The notes under the pieces are model-generated. The model was not told the origin of the DNA, ran no database searches, and saw nothing but the letters and a program-made list of their open reading frames with translations. A program made the position numbers and the translations under genes. From CBDDDW01 sp965226805 (GTDB lineage Bacteria > Chloroflexota > Dehalococcoidia > Lucifugimonadales > JAGWBF01): a stretch of DNA of 64,000 bases. Of the stretch, positions 17,308 through 25,270 are shown piece after piece (the stretch's first letter is position 1; the number at the start of each line of letters is the position of its first letter). Where the stretch lies: contig CBDDDW010000030.1 of assembly GCA_965226805.1 (NCBI GenBank), positions 342,741 to 406,740 of the forward strand. Reading direction: 5' to 3'.

Positions 17308-18383
17308 TATTCCCCCCTCGCTCCGGCGACATCCCTGCGCTGGAAGAGCCAGAAGGCAGCGGCCCCGACGACAATGATGTACACCGTGACGACAAGGAAC
17401 GCATGAGTCTGGCCTGGCAGGTCACTGAGGGGGATCAGTGCTCCGTCGCCACCCGTCGCCTGGACTCCGGGTTCGGTCATCCATGCAATGACGCTGGGAC
17501 CCAGCAGGAAGTCGGTCATGTTGCTGAACCAGTCAAACACATTAGTCAGGATGCCAACGAGTATCGCCTCAACGAAGTAGTAGCCTAGGCCGATCGAGAT
17601 TCCCATGCTCGACGATGAGGTCAGCACCGACAAGAACAGCGCCAAGATGATGTAGGGCACCAAGCCGTAAACTCCCTTGCCAAATATCACAGCTACGGCT
17701 GACCACGCGCCGGAGTCCATGAGTCCACCGCCGTCGGCACTGATCAGTGAGGCAGCTATGAAGCTGCTGATCGCCGCCAGCAGGGCCACTATGACAAGCC
17801 CGACGCCACTCAACAACATGAGCGTAAGCAATTTGGAAGTCAACAATTGCCAGCGCCCAGAACCCCCGGTCAACGTTGTGCGCAGGGTGCCCCAACCGTA
17901 TTCGGCGCCGATGACCGAGACCGCCAAGATCATGATGAGGATGGTCCCAACACCAGAGCCTACTGCAAGTGCGTTGGCGAGGCTGCTGGGAACCACGAAT
18001 CTCTCCCTCGCTTCCTGTCTTACCGATTCCCGTGCCGACAGGCCTCCGCATCTGCGTAGCTCCCAGTCAATTTCCCCGGCGAGCCCCGCTCGGTCCTCAT
18101 CGCTGAGGCGCGATAGCACATCCAGCGGCACAAGCTGCTCCAGGGTATCGCCACACTTAACGGTCAATTCGATGGGGCCGCCGTCGGGATGGGTCATCCT
18201 GGACTCAAAAGTAGCACTGAAATCCACAGCCAGGGGCGCTCGTGAGCTCTGGTAGGACGAGAAGCCGCCCCATAACGAAATCTGGGTCACAATGACAGCA
18301 ATGCCCAGGAGTATCCACGGCATCCACCGCTTGCGGACCTTGAACAACTCCCAGCGGGTGAGGCGTAGCACTTGGGCTATCAT
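17307..18383 (-). CDS. ABC-2 type transporter permease, array copy 3 (intact)
   Basis: The intact member has 358 residues. There is one N-terminal membrane segment after the basic RLTRWELFKVRKRW start, a charged extracytoplasmic domain of about 120 residues, then five hydrophobic segments from about residue 150, with the family signature EYGWGTLRTTL in the cytoplasmic coupling region. It overlaps its neighbours at both ends (ATGA with copy 4, TAATG with copy 2), as in a single transcript. The in-frame upstream extension of the frame is a shadow of copy 4 in another frame. The ATP-binding partner probably lay upstream, where an IS5 element and rearrangement now intervene. Confidence 0.85.
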   Translation of the reverse strand: MIAQVLRLTRWELFKVRKRWMPWILLGIAVIVTQISLWGGFSSYQSSRAPLAVDFSATFESRMTHPDGGPIELTVKCGDTLEQLVPLDVLSRLSDEDRAGLAGEIDWELRRCGGLSARESVRQEARERFVVPSSLANALAVGSGVGTILIMILAVSVIGAEYGWGTLRTTLTGGSGRWQLLTSKLLTLMLLSGVGLVIVALLAAISSFIAASLISADGGGLMDSGAWSAVAVIFGKGVYGLVPYIILALFLSVLTSSSSMGISIGLGYYFVEAILVGILTNVFDWFSNMTDFLLGPSVIAWMTEPGVQATGGDGALIPLSDLPGQTHAFLVVTVYIIVVGAAAFWLFQRRDVAGARGE

Positions 18384-18745
18384 TCGCCCCTTGCTCCAGC
18401 GATGTCCCGACGGTGGAGTAGCCAGAGGGCTGCGCCGCCGAGCACGACGATATATGCCGTCAGGACGAGGAAGGCATGCAACTGGCCCGGCAGGTCGCTG
18501 ACCCTGACCAGGCCGCCACTCCCGGTAAAGACCCCGACTTCGGCTATCAACGCGTTGCTCTGTACCCCAGTCTGAGCCATCCAGCCGGCGATACTGGGTC
18601 CGAGTAGAAAGTCGGTCACTGTGCTGAACCAGTCGAACAGGCCACTCAGGACCTGAATGAGTATCAGCTCGACGAAGAAGTACGCCATAGAGATGGCGAT
18701 TCCTATGCTCGACGATGAGGTCACCACCGACACGAACAGAGCTAG
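18380..18745 (-). pseudogene. ABC-2 type permease, array copy 4 (5' end cut off by IS5)
   Basis: Only the C-terminal 120 residues remain, from LALFVSVVTSSSSIGIAIS to LLHRRDIAGARGE. They contain the last three membrane segments and the GLFDWFSTVTDFLLG loop shared by all copies. The 5' part ends at the left target duplication of the IS5 element. The sequence beyond the element does not continue the gene. Confidence 0.88.
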
Positions 18746-19947
18746 GGAACCTCTGAACAACTCGGCGCAAGCGTGGATGGGCAGAGTGGTTCCGTTCTTT
18801 GGAGACGTTCAGGCATCTTTGTGACGTTCCAGGTCGTGGTTGAGGCGTTCAGACCGTGTCTGTTGTGGCCTCGAAGCGGCTTTTCGGAGCCATCGCGGCT
18901 CCCCGGCCGTGATTTGCGCACTGCGCCCCTCTCATGCCGCCAGACGGCGCTCTGCCGTCATCAAGTTGGCCAGCCCCAGTAGCAATGCCAGCCGTTGCGC
19001 GTTCTTAGCCAACCCTCGGTAGCGCACCTTGGCGTAGCCAAAGCGCCGCTTCACGTACAGGAACGGATGCTCCACTTTCGCTCTGACCGACGCTTTGCGC
19101 TTCTCCGCCAACGCCTCGTAGCTGCCAGGCTCCAGGTGCCGTCGCCGGCCGGGCCTCATCGCCACTCGCCACTCCACATCCAACTCTCGATTCTCCAACC
19201 GCTTGTCCACTCCCTGATACCCCGCATCCCCCCACACTCGTTTCTCTCCACCGTGCAGCAATCGGTGCGCTTCTGTCACATCATGCACGTTAGCTGGCGT
19301 CGTAGTCATGCTGTGTACCACTCCCGTCTCAGCGTCAGCGCCTACGTGTACTTTCATCCCGAAGCGCCACTCGTTCCCCTTCTTCGTCTGGTGCATCTCA
19401 GGGTCTCGCTCACCCGCACGATTCTTCGTCGATGACGGCGCCTCTATGATGCTCGCGTCCACGATCATCCCCTCCCGAAGCCGCAGTCCCTGGGACTCCA
19501 GATGACGGTTGATCTCCTCGAACAGACTCTGCCCCAACTCATGCTCTTCCAGCAGATGGCGGAAGTTCAGAATCGTCGTCTCGTCCGGCAGCGGGCCCGA
19601 CAGCTTCAACCCTACGAACCGTCTCACCGACTCGACCTCGTAGAGCATGTCCTCCATACCAGGATCGCTCAAGTTGTAGAACAACTGCACGCAGTGTATC
19701 CGCACCATCGCCGACAACTCATATGGTCGACGGCCTCGGCCCGCCTTGGGATAGAACGGACGGATGCGCTCTTCCATCTGTTCCCACGGGATCAGAGCAT
19801 CCATGCGCTCCAGGAATATCTCCCGGCGGGTCTTGCGCTTCTTGCTCTCGTATTCCAAGTCCGCAAATGTTGGCTGGTCCATCAATTATCTCCCCGAACA
19901 CAGTGCTATTCTCTATGCTACTATGCCCAGACTTGTTCAGAGTATCC
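18746..19947 (-). mobile_element. IS5-family element with CTAG target duplication
   Basis: The 1202-bp element has inverted ends GGAACCTCTGAACAA and the complement of GGATACTCTGAACAA. CTAG stands directly on both sides (18742-18745 and 19948-19951), the preferred IS5 target. It interrupts the first gene of the permease array. Confidence 0.92.
18932..19882 (-). CDS. IS5-family transposase
   Basis: The 316-residue DDE transposase has the N-terminal DUF772-type domain (residues 30-110, FYPKAGRGRRPYELSAMVRI). The catalytic residues are Asp in GMIVDASIIEAPSS, Asp in VWGDAGYQGVDK and Glu in VRAKVEHPFLYVKRRFG. The start at 19882 has GGGGAG eight bases upstream; a TTG one codon earlier is less likely. 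The length is normal and the gene intact, so the element may be active. Confidence 0.93.
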   Translation of the reverse strand: MDQPTFADLEYESKKRKTRREIFLERMDALIPWEQMEERIRPFYPKAGRGRRPYELSAMVRIHCVQLFYNLSDPGMEDMLYEVESVRRFVGLKLSGPLPDETTILNFRHLLEEHELGQSLFEEINRHLESQGLRLREGMIVDASIIEAPSSTKNRAGERDPEMHQTKKGNEWRFGMKVHVGADAETGVVHSMTTTPANVHDVTEAHRLLHGGEKRVWGDAGYQGVDKRLENRELDVEWRVAMRPGRRRHLEPGSYEALAEKRKASVRAKVEHPFLYVKRRFGYAKVRYRGLAKNAQRLALLLGLANLMTAERRLAA

Positions 19948-20007
19948 CTAGGTTCCCTGGAGTTCCACGTCCTGTTGGCGCGTAATTAGGCCGGGCGGCC
20001 TATATAG

Positions 20008-20196
20008 ATGGCTCTGACCGAATATACTTGTTGCGAATGCGGACACGATTTCCCGTGGCGCGATGACTGTCGCGTCGGTGCCCACTGCCCCCGCTGTGGC
20101 GGGAGCGACCTCAAGGTTAACCCGTGGCTCCTTTTGACACCCTACACTGAGGGTTTGACCGAAGAGGACCACTACGAGTCCCTCCTGGCTGTCTGA
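20008..20196 (+). CDS. small zinc-ribbon protein
   Basis: The 62-residue protein has two metal-binding knuckles: CCEC at residues 8-11 and CPRC at 27-30, with Cys21 between. This is a FmdB/rubredoxin-like zinc ribbon pattern (YTCCECGHDFPWRDD, HCPRCGGSDL). The C-terminal half (WLLLTPYTEGLTEEDHYESL) is unassigned. Proteins of this size often bind nucleic acid or regulate partners. The ribosome binding site is weak. It is separated from the ABC genes by about 190 bp. Confidence 0.6.
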   Translation: MALTEYTCCECGHDFPWRDDCRVGAHCPRCGGSDLKVNPWLLLTPYTEGLTEEDHYESLLAV

Positions 20197-20383
20197 GGCG
20201 TGGTCTGCTCCCCGTGATGGAGCAGTGTCTGCGCTCTCGGCATGAGCGAGCGGCGTTGGAGAGATGCCTGGGTTAGGCAGGAGGCGCTCCCTCCATCCCT
20301 GGGTGCGCGATGACCGAATCCAGTCCGCCCGCCGGCCCGAAAGGGCGATCCGTATCTGGGGCGTGCTATAATCCCATTTGGCC

Positions 20384-21307
20384 ATGGATGAGGTTATTGA
20401 GGTTAAAAGTCTGGTCAAGCGGTACGGGGCCCTCACCGCAGTGGACGACATCTCCTTCGAAGTGTACCGCGGAGAAATATTCGGTATCCTGGGGCCCAAC
20501 GGTGCGGGCAAGACCACGACCATGGAGATAATCGAAGGGCTCCAGAAGCCAACCAGTGGGACCACTATAGTCCTGGGTGTGGATACCCAGGTTCAACCGG
20601 ATAAGGTCAAGGAGCGTGTAGGGGTCCAGCTCCAGGCCTCCGCCTTTTTTGACTTCCTCACGCTGCACGAGATTCTGACCCTCTTCGGAAGCTTTTACCG
20701 GCGGCGTGTCCCCTCCAGAGAGCTTCTAGAGAGAGTGGGCCTGGGGGAGAGGGCCGGTTCAACGCTGAAGATGCTTTCCGGTGGACAGAAGCAGCGGTTC
20801 AACGTGGCGGCCAGCCTGGTAAACGATCCCGAAGTGCTAATCCTGGACGAGCCCACGACGGGGCTTGATCCCCAGGCGCGCCGCAATCTGTGGGAGCTAA
20901 TCCGAGAGATTCACTCCGGTGGGAAGACCGTGGTGCTGACGACCCATTACATGGAGGAAGCCCAGGTCCTGTGTGACAGGGTAGCAATCATGGACGTCGG
21001 TCGTATAGTAGCTCTGGATACGCCAGCCAACCTCCTACGGACTCTGTCCTCACCCCACGGTATGAAGCTGGTAACTTCCAGGTCCTTATCTGACCTGGAG
21101 CAGGAAGGATTGAAAGGGTCGCCCGAGGATGTCCTCGTCGCCGACGGCGCATCCTATCAGCTGTGGGTCAAGGAAGTTCCCCAGGCGCTGGCCCATGTGC
21201 TGGATTGGGTGGCCCACCTCGGCGTGTCTCTTGAGCAACTGGAGCTGGTGCCGGCGACCCTTGAAGACGTGTTTTTGGAGCTCACCGGCAAAGATCTGCG
21301 GGACTAG
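20384..21307 (+). CDS. ABC transporter ATP-binding protein
   Basis: The 307-residue cytoplasmic ATPase powers the permease encoded directly after it. Walker A is GPNGAGKT (residues 37-44), the signature is LSGGQKQRFNVA, Walker B is VLILDEPTTGLDP, and the H-loop is VVLTTHY. A C-terminal extension of about 80 residues follows, typical of drug, lipid or antibiotic exporters of the CcmA/NatA/DrrA type. The ATG at 20384 is preferred over a TTG two codons earlier. Coupling to the permease is two bases. The substrate cannot be told. Confidence 0.92.
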   Translation: MDEVIEVKSLVKRYGALTAVDDISFEVYRGEIFGILGPNGAGKTTTMEIIEGLQKPTSGTTIVLGVDTQVQPDKVKERVGVQLQASAFFDFLTLHEILTLFGSFYRRRVPSRELLERVGLGERAGSTLKMLSGGQKQRFNVAASLVNDPEVLILDEPTTGLDPQARRNLWELIREIHSGGKTVVLTTHYMEEAQVLCDRVAIMDVGRIVALDTPANLLRTLSSPHGMKLVTSRSLSDLEQEGLKGSPEDVLVADGASYQLWVKEVPQALAHVLDWVAHLGVSLEQLELVPATLEDVFLELTGKDLRD

Positions 21308-21309
21308 AT

Positions 21310-22386
21310 ATGCTGGCGCTGCTGGTAGCCAACATCAAAATCATGGCCCGTGACCGGCAGGCCCTGTTCTGGGCGATGGTGTTCCCCTTTGTTTTGGTGA
21401 TGGTCTTTGGTGTCTTCGATATCGGCGGCCTGGCGAAAGCCTCTATGGCCGTGATAGACCACGCCACCACTGAGAGCTCAAGAAGACTGGTTGCTCGCCT
21501 CCAGGATGTGGAATACTTGCTCATCGACCAACAGTATGACAGCCGATCGGAATTGGAGGCGAAGTCTGCACTGCAAGAGGGCGACCTCGAGTATGTACTG
21601 GTCATACTAGATCCGAACCCACAGCTCGACGGGCCGCTGACACCCCTCCTTTACTACGACGTCAATATCGAGCTGGGAAATCAGCTGGTAATCGGGGCCG
21701 TTCAGCATCTTGTGGACGAGGTAAACCTTGAGCTAGCGGGCAGTCCGGAGCTGCCGAAGGTCCGTGCGGTCGAAGTGGACACACAGAGAGTGGATTACTT
21801 CGACGTGCTCCTCATTGGGCTTGTAGGGATGGGGATGATGACAAACTCCATCATTTTCATTGCGGTGAAGATCAGCATGTACCGGAACCAGTCCATACTT
21901 AGGCGTATGCTGGCCACGCCGTTGAGGGTCAGGAACTACTTCGTGTCGGAGGTGGTTACCCATTTGATCCTGGCGCTTGTCCAGGCAGCGGTGGTCATTG
22001 CCGCGGGAATTCATGTATACGGCGCGAACATCCACGGCAATATTCTGTGGCTATTCCTCATCGTCGCCTTCGCTAACACCGTCTTCCTTAACATCGGTTT
22101 CATCATTTCCGCGTGGGCCAGCAGTCCGCGGGCAGCTTCAGGGATGGGCAATGCCATCGCTATCCCGATGATGTTTTTCGCAGGCACCTTTTTCCCCACG
22201 TCGTCTTTGCCCGCCTTCTTGCCCGAAATGGTCCAGTTGTTGCCCCTGACGCCAATGCTTGACGCCATGCGCGGTGTCGCCATAGATGGCCGGGAGCTGT
22301 GGGAGGTGTGGCGGGAACTGGCAATGCTGGCGGGCTGGCTCCTGGTCTCCTCTGTGGCGGCGATCAAGCTATTCCGATTTGGGTAA
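21310..22386 (+). CDS. ABC-2 type transporter permease
   Basis: The 358-residue partner of the preceding ATPase follows its stop after two bases. There is an N-terminal membrane helix (ALFWAMVFPFVLVMVFGVF), an extracytoplasmic domain (residues 40-165), then five membrane segments from about residue 170 (VLLIGLVGMGMMTNSIIF) to the end (GWLLVSSVAAIKLFRFG). This is the ABC2_membrane_3 arrangement used in drug and lipid export. It is not closely related to the permease array at 15.7-18.7 kb. Confidence 0.9.
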   Translation: MLALLVANIKIMARDRQALFWAMVFPFVLVMVFGVFDIGGLAKASMAVIDHATTESSRRLVARLQDVEYLLIDQQYDSRSELEAKSALQEGDLEYVLVILDPNPQLDGPLTPLLYYDVNIELGNQLVIGAVQHLVDEVNLELAGSPELPKVRAVEVDTQRVDYFDVLLIGLVGMGMMTNSIIFIAVKISMYRNQSILRRMLATPLRVRNYFVSEVVTHLILALVQAAVVIAAGIHVYGANIHGNILWLFLIVAFANTVFLNIGFIISAWASSPRAASGMGNAIAIPMMFFAGTFFPTSSLPAFLPEMVQLLPLTPMLDAMRGVAIDGRELWEVWRELAMLAGWLLVSSVAAIKLFRFG

Positions 22387-22477
22387 GTGGTCTAGGTGGC
22401 TGGCTCGGTCATGGTTGAAAACGCGGTACCTGAAGTGCTAAGGTGCCATTACGAAACTGACCTGCAGGAGGCGCCAC

Positions 22478-23314
22478 GTGCCCACCGTCCACATCAACGG
22501 CTACGAGCTGTACTATGCGCGAGACGACTTCGCCGACCCTTGGAAGCCCCACGACACGATCCTCATGCAGCACAATATCGTCGCTAACCATGACCAGTAC
22601 CGCCCCTGGGTGCCCATCCTGGCGGCGGAGTGTTGCGTGATCAGGTTGGACAGGCGCGGCAACGGCCGCTCATCGAAACCTCCGCTTGACTATCAATACC
22701 GCGTGGAGGACCTGCTTTCGGATTTTCGGGAGTTTCTGAAAGAGCTCTGGCTGGACAAAGTGCATTACGTGGGAGACTCTCTGGGCGGCGTCCTTGGAAT
22801 CGCGCTCGCTGCCACTCATCCGGAACTGGTCAAGAGCCTGGTGCTCTGTGCAACCCCTTGCCTGATCAATGCCGAGACCCAGCGGAGGTTGGCTCTGGAG
22901 GGCCATCCCGATGCTGCGACTGCGGTCACGGCGATGGGATCGCGAGCCTACGCCTACTCCCGGTGGCTGAGGGAGGTACCACCTGACGCCCCGATCGCTG
23001 ACTTGATGCATGCCGTGTATTTGGCCGAGCAGACGGCCATGCTGCCCACTCACGTCCTGTCTTCCTTGGTGCGAATGGTCAGCCAGCCCGATTTCGACGT
23101 TACTTCAATGCTCCCGGACATAAAGGCCCCGACGTTGCTGCTTTCGCCGGGCGCTAGCGTGAGTACGTCTATGGAAGAGCAGAACATGATGAAAGAGCGC
23201 ATCCCGAATTGCCAGCAGGTGGTCTTTGAAGGGGCCCGGCATATGATCTCGATGGACATGCCCCAGCGCTGCGCTGAAGAGACGCTGAAGTTCATCCGCC
23301 GGCACTCCGGATAG
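22478..23314 (+). CDS. alpha/beta-fold hydrolase
   Basis: The 278-residue alpha/beta hydrolase has Ser101 as nucleophile in the GDSLGG elbow. The oxyanion region is near MQHNIV, and the probable His is near residue 258 (GARHMIS). The acid is probably in the loop after TLLLSPG. Such enzymes hydrolyse esters, lactones or C-C bonds (for example 3-oxoadipate enol-lactonase-like). The start is GTG, supported by AGGAGG seven bases before it. It is convergent with the next gene across a short stem-loop. Confidence 0.88.
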   Translation: MPTVHINGYELYYARDDFADPWKPHDTILMQHNIVANHDQYRPWVPILAAECCVIRLDRRGNGRSSKPPLDYQYRVEDLLSDFREFLKELWLDKVHYVGDSLGGVLGIALAATHPELVKSLVLCATPCLINAETQRRLALEGHPDAATAVTAMGSRAYAYSRWLREVPPDAPIADLMHAVYLAEQTAMLPTHVLSSLVRMVSQPDFDVTSMLPDIKAPTLLLSPGASVSTSMEEQNMMKERIPNCQQVVFEGARHMISMDMPQRCAEETLKFIRRHSG

Positions 23315-23336
23315 CGCTATTGCTTGATCGCTATCC
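23309..23336. terminator. stem-loop between convergent genes
   Basis: GGATAGCG and CGCTATCC pair over 8 bp around a 12-base loop, overlapping the hydrolase stop and lying five bases before the end of the opposite gene. There is no clear T-run, so it is a plausible but weak bidirectional terminator. Confidence 0.45.
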
Positions 23337-23801
23337 CGCCGGAGCCTTCTCCTTTGGCCTAAATCCGTAATAGCGGTCGTGGTCCAGCACCCGTTTGAGT
23401 CCCTCGATGCTGATGCTGCGTGGGTTGATGGGGGAGTACCAGCGCTCCGTCACCGCGTCGTGGAGCTGCTCGAGACTTACCGGCTTGTTTCCAGCGGCGA
23501 GGATAGTCCGGAACACTATCTCTTGCAGCGGCATCTCAGGACTGATAAACCCTTCCTTTTTGGCGCAGCACTTGGCCATCTCCCTTATCTGCTTGTTCGC
23601 TGGTGTCATCTCCGACTTGCCCTCCAGCTCGGCTCTGCAGGAAGGGCACCGGCGGCCAAGCAGCGTCGACGTCAAGGAGCGATTTAGCTCTTCGACCCTG
23701 GCTGAGTCGATAAAATAATCGGTGGGAGGCTCCTCAACGGTAGGACTCTCCTCAATGGGACGACTCTCCTCTTCGGGAATTTCTGGCTCTTCCAGCTTCA
23801 T
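23331..23801 (-). CDS. hypothetical protein downstream of moeA
   Basis: The start is taken at MKLEEPEIPEEESR, giving about 156 residues; an ATG at 23840 would overlap moeA by 25 bases. The N-terminal 45 residues are acidic and Pro/Glu-rich. The centre has CPSC and, 26 residues later, a CC pair (AKCCAKKEG) that could bind metal. The C terminus (EQLHDAVTERWYSPINPRSI) looks like a winged-helix or small regulatory fold. I do not recognise the family. It is probably co-transcribed with moeA. Confidence 0.6.
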   Translation of the reverse strand: MKLEEPEIPEEESRPIEESPTVEEPPTDYFIDSARVEELNRSLTSTLLGRRCPSCRAELEGKSEMTPANKQIREMAKCCAKKEGFISPEMPLQEIVFRTILAAGNKPVSLEQLHDAVTERWYSPINPRSISIEGLKRVLDHDRYYGFRPKEKAPAG

Positions 23802-23815
23802 CTCTTCTGGTGTGG

Positions 23816-25129
23816 TCAAATCTGCACCTCTTCGTTCCAATCCAGCATTTTAACTCTTACCTTCTCTTCCGCTTGCATCTCCGGGACGTCCTCGGGGCAT
23901 ATGGCCAGACCGTTGGCTTTGGACATAGAGGTCAATATATTGGAGCCTTGGGGTCCGGTCGGGTTGGCGTAGTAGGTGCCGTCTCGCTTGGTCACGTCTA
24001 CTCGAGCGTAAACCCGCCTCCCATCGTAGTTATGAATGGGCCCCTCCAATACGGCCTCTATCTCAGGCTTGACCAGTTGTTTCCTGCCCAGCATTCTCAG
24101 TATCGCCGGCCGGCCGAACTCCTCGAAGGCGACCATCGCGCTGACCGGATTGCCCGGCAACCCCAGATGAGGGAGTACTCTTCCCCCGGGGCCGCGGATG
24201 GCTCCGAAGGCGAGGGGCTTGGCGGGCCTCATCCTCACAGACCAGAAACTGATCTCTCCGCGCTCCATCAATACATCTTTCACTATATCATAGTCACCCC
24301 TGGAAACCCCGGCCGAGGTGATCAGGAGGTCCGAGTCGGTCGCCTCGGACAGCTTTCGATTCATATCCTTCAGGTTGTCTCTGGCGATGCCCAAGACTTT
24401 GGGGATTCCGCCGTACCTGATGACCGAGGCGGCCAGGCTGTAGCTGTTGGAGTCGTAGATCTTGGCCGGCTCGACGGGCTCTCCCGCCCTCAGCAGCTCA
24501 TCGCCCGTGGCCAGAATGGCCACCACGGGACGTCTGATCACCCTGACGGTCCTCATCCCCAGGGACGCCAGGACCCCCACTTCGGCAGGGCGCACCACAT
24601 CGCCTTTCTTGAGTACCACATCTCCTTTCTTGACATCCTGGCCGACGGGGCGCACATGGGAGCCGAGTTTCGGCTCCTCTCGGATACCGATCTCTCGAAG
24701 CTCCAGCCCCTTTGCCTTTCGCTCTACCTCGTCCGTGTCCTCGAAGGGCACGATGGTGTCGGCGCCCGCGGGCACCGATGCGCCGGTCATAATCCTGATG
24801 GCGGTACCGTCCTCGACCTCCCGCGTAGCGACCTGGCCGGCGGCCACCTGGCTCGTCACCTGAAGGATTTTTGGAGTGTCTGGAGATGAGCCCGCGATGT
24901 CGCCGTGGCGAACGGCGTAGCCGTCCATGGCCGAGTTATCCAGTGGGGGTATGTTGAGCTGAGACACGACGTCCCCTGCCAGCACCTGTCCCATGGCGTG
25001 GATGACGGGGACCTCTTCGGGCTCCAGCGGGCTGAAGTAAGCCATGATCTTATCATAGGCCTCTTCGACACTGAGCATGTCGGCATGCGTGTGTCCACGC
25101 CCGTGTCCGTGATTGTGAGACGAAGCCAT
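23816..25129 (-). CDS. moeA: molybdopterin molybdotransferase MoeA
   Basis: MoeA inserts molybdate into adenylylated molybdopterin, the last step of molybdenum cofactor synthesis in the cytoplasm. The 437-residue protein shows the four-domain family pattern. It has PPLDNSAMDGYAVR near residue 65, TIVPFEDTDEV, ILATGDELL, the MPT-binding TSAGVSRGDYDIV loop, LPGNPVSAMVAFEEF, and a C-terminal domain IV. The N terminus has an unusual His-rich leader (MASSHNHGHGRGHTHADM) that could bind metal. No other moa/moe genes are in this window. Confidence 0.95.
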   Translation of the reverse strand: MASSHNHGHGRGHTHADMLSVEEAYDKIMAYFSPLEPEEVPVIHAMGQVLAGDVVSQLNIPPLDNSAMDGYAVRHGDIAGSSPDTPKILQVTSQVAAGQVATREVEDGTAIRIMTGASVPAGADTIVPFEDTDEVERKAKGLELREIGIREEPKLGSHVRPVGQDVKKGDVVLKKGDVVRPAEVGVLASLGMRTVRVIRRPVVAILATGDELLRAGEPVEPAKIYDSNSYSLAASVIRYGGIPKVLGIARDNLKDMNRKLSEATDSDLLITSAGVSRGDYDIVKDVLMERGEISFWSVRMRPAKPLAFGAIRGPGGRVLPHLGLPGNPVSAMVAFEEFGRPAILRMLGRKQLVKPEIEAVLEGPIHNYDGRRVYARVDVTKRDGTYYANPTGPQGSNILTSMSKANGLAICPEDVPEMQAEEKVRVKMLDWNEEVQI

Positions 25130-25270
25130 CTCCTGTTTCTCCCTGGGTTTACTCTAGCGCTGGGAAGAGGTTTTAGCAAGATTGAAGAGGATTATCCTTT
25201 CCGGATCGTAGGGGCGCAGGTCCTGCACCAACTGATCTAACTGAGGTTGCGTCACCATCTGACCGGGTCT

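Noticed and set aside
17307..18770. A single 487-residue permease starting at 18770
   Set aside because: The first 129 codons are an off-frame reading of the truncated copy 4; the family N terminus begins at 18383.
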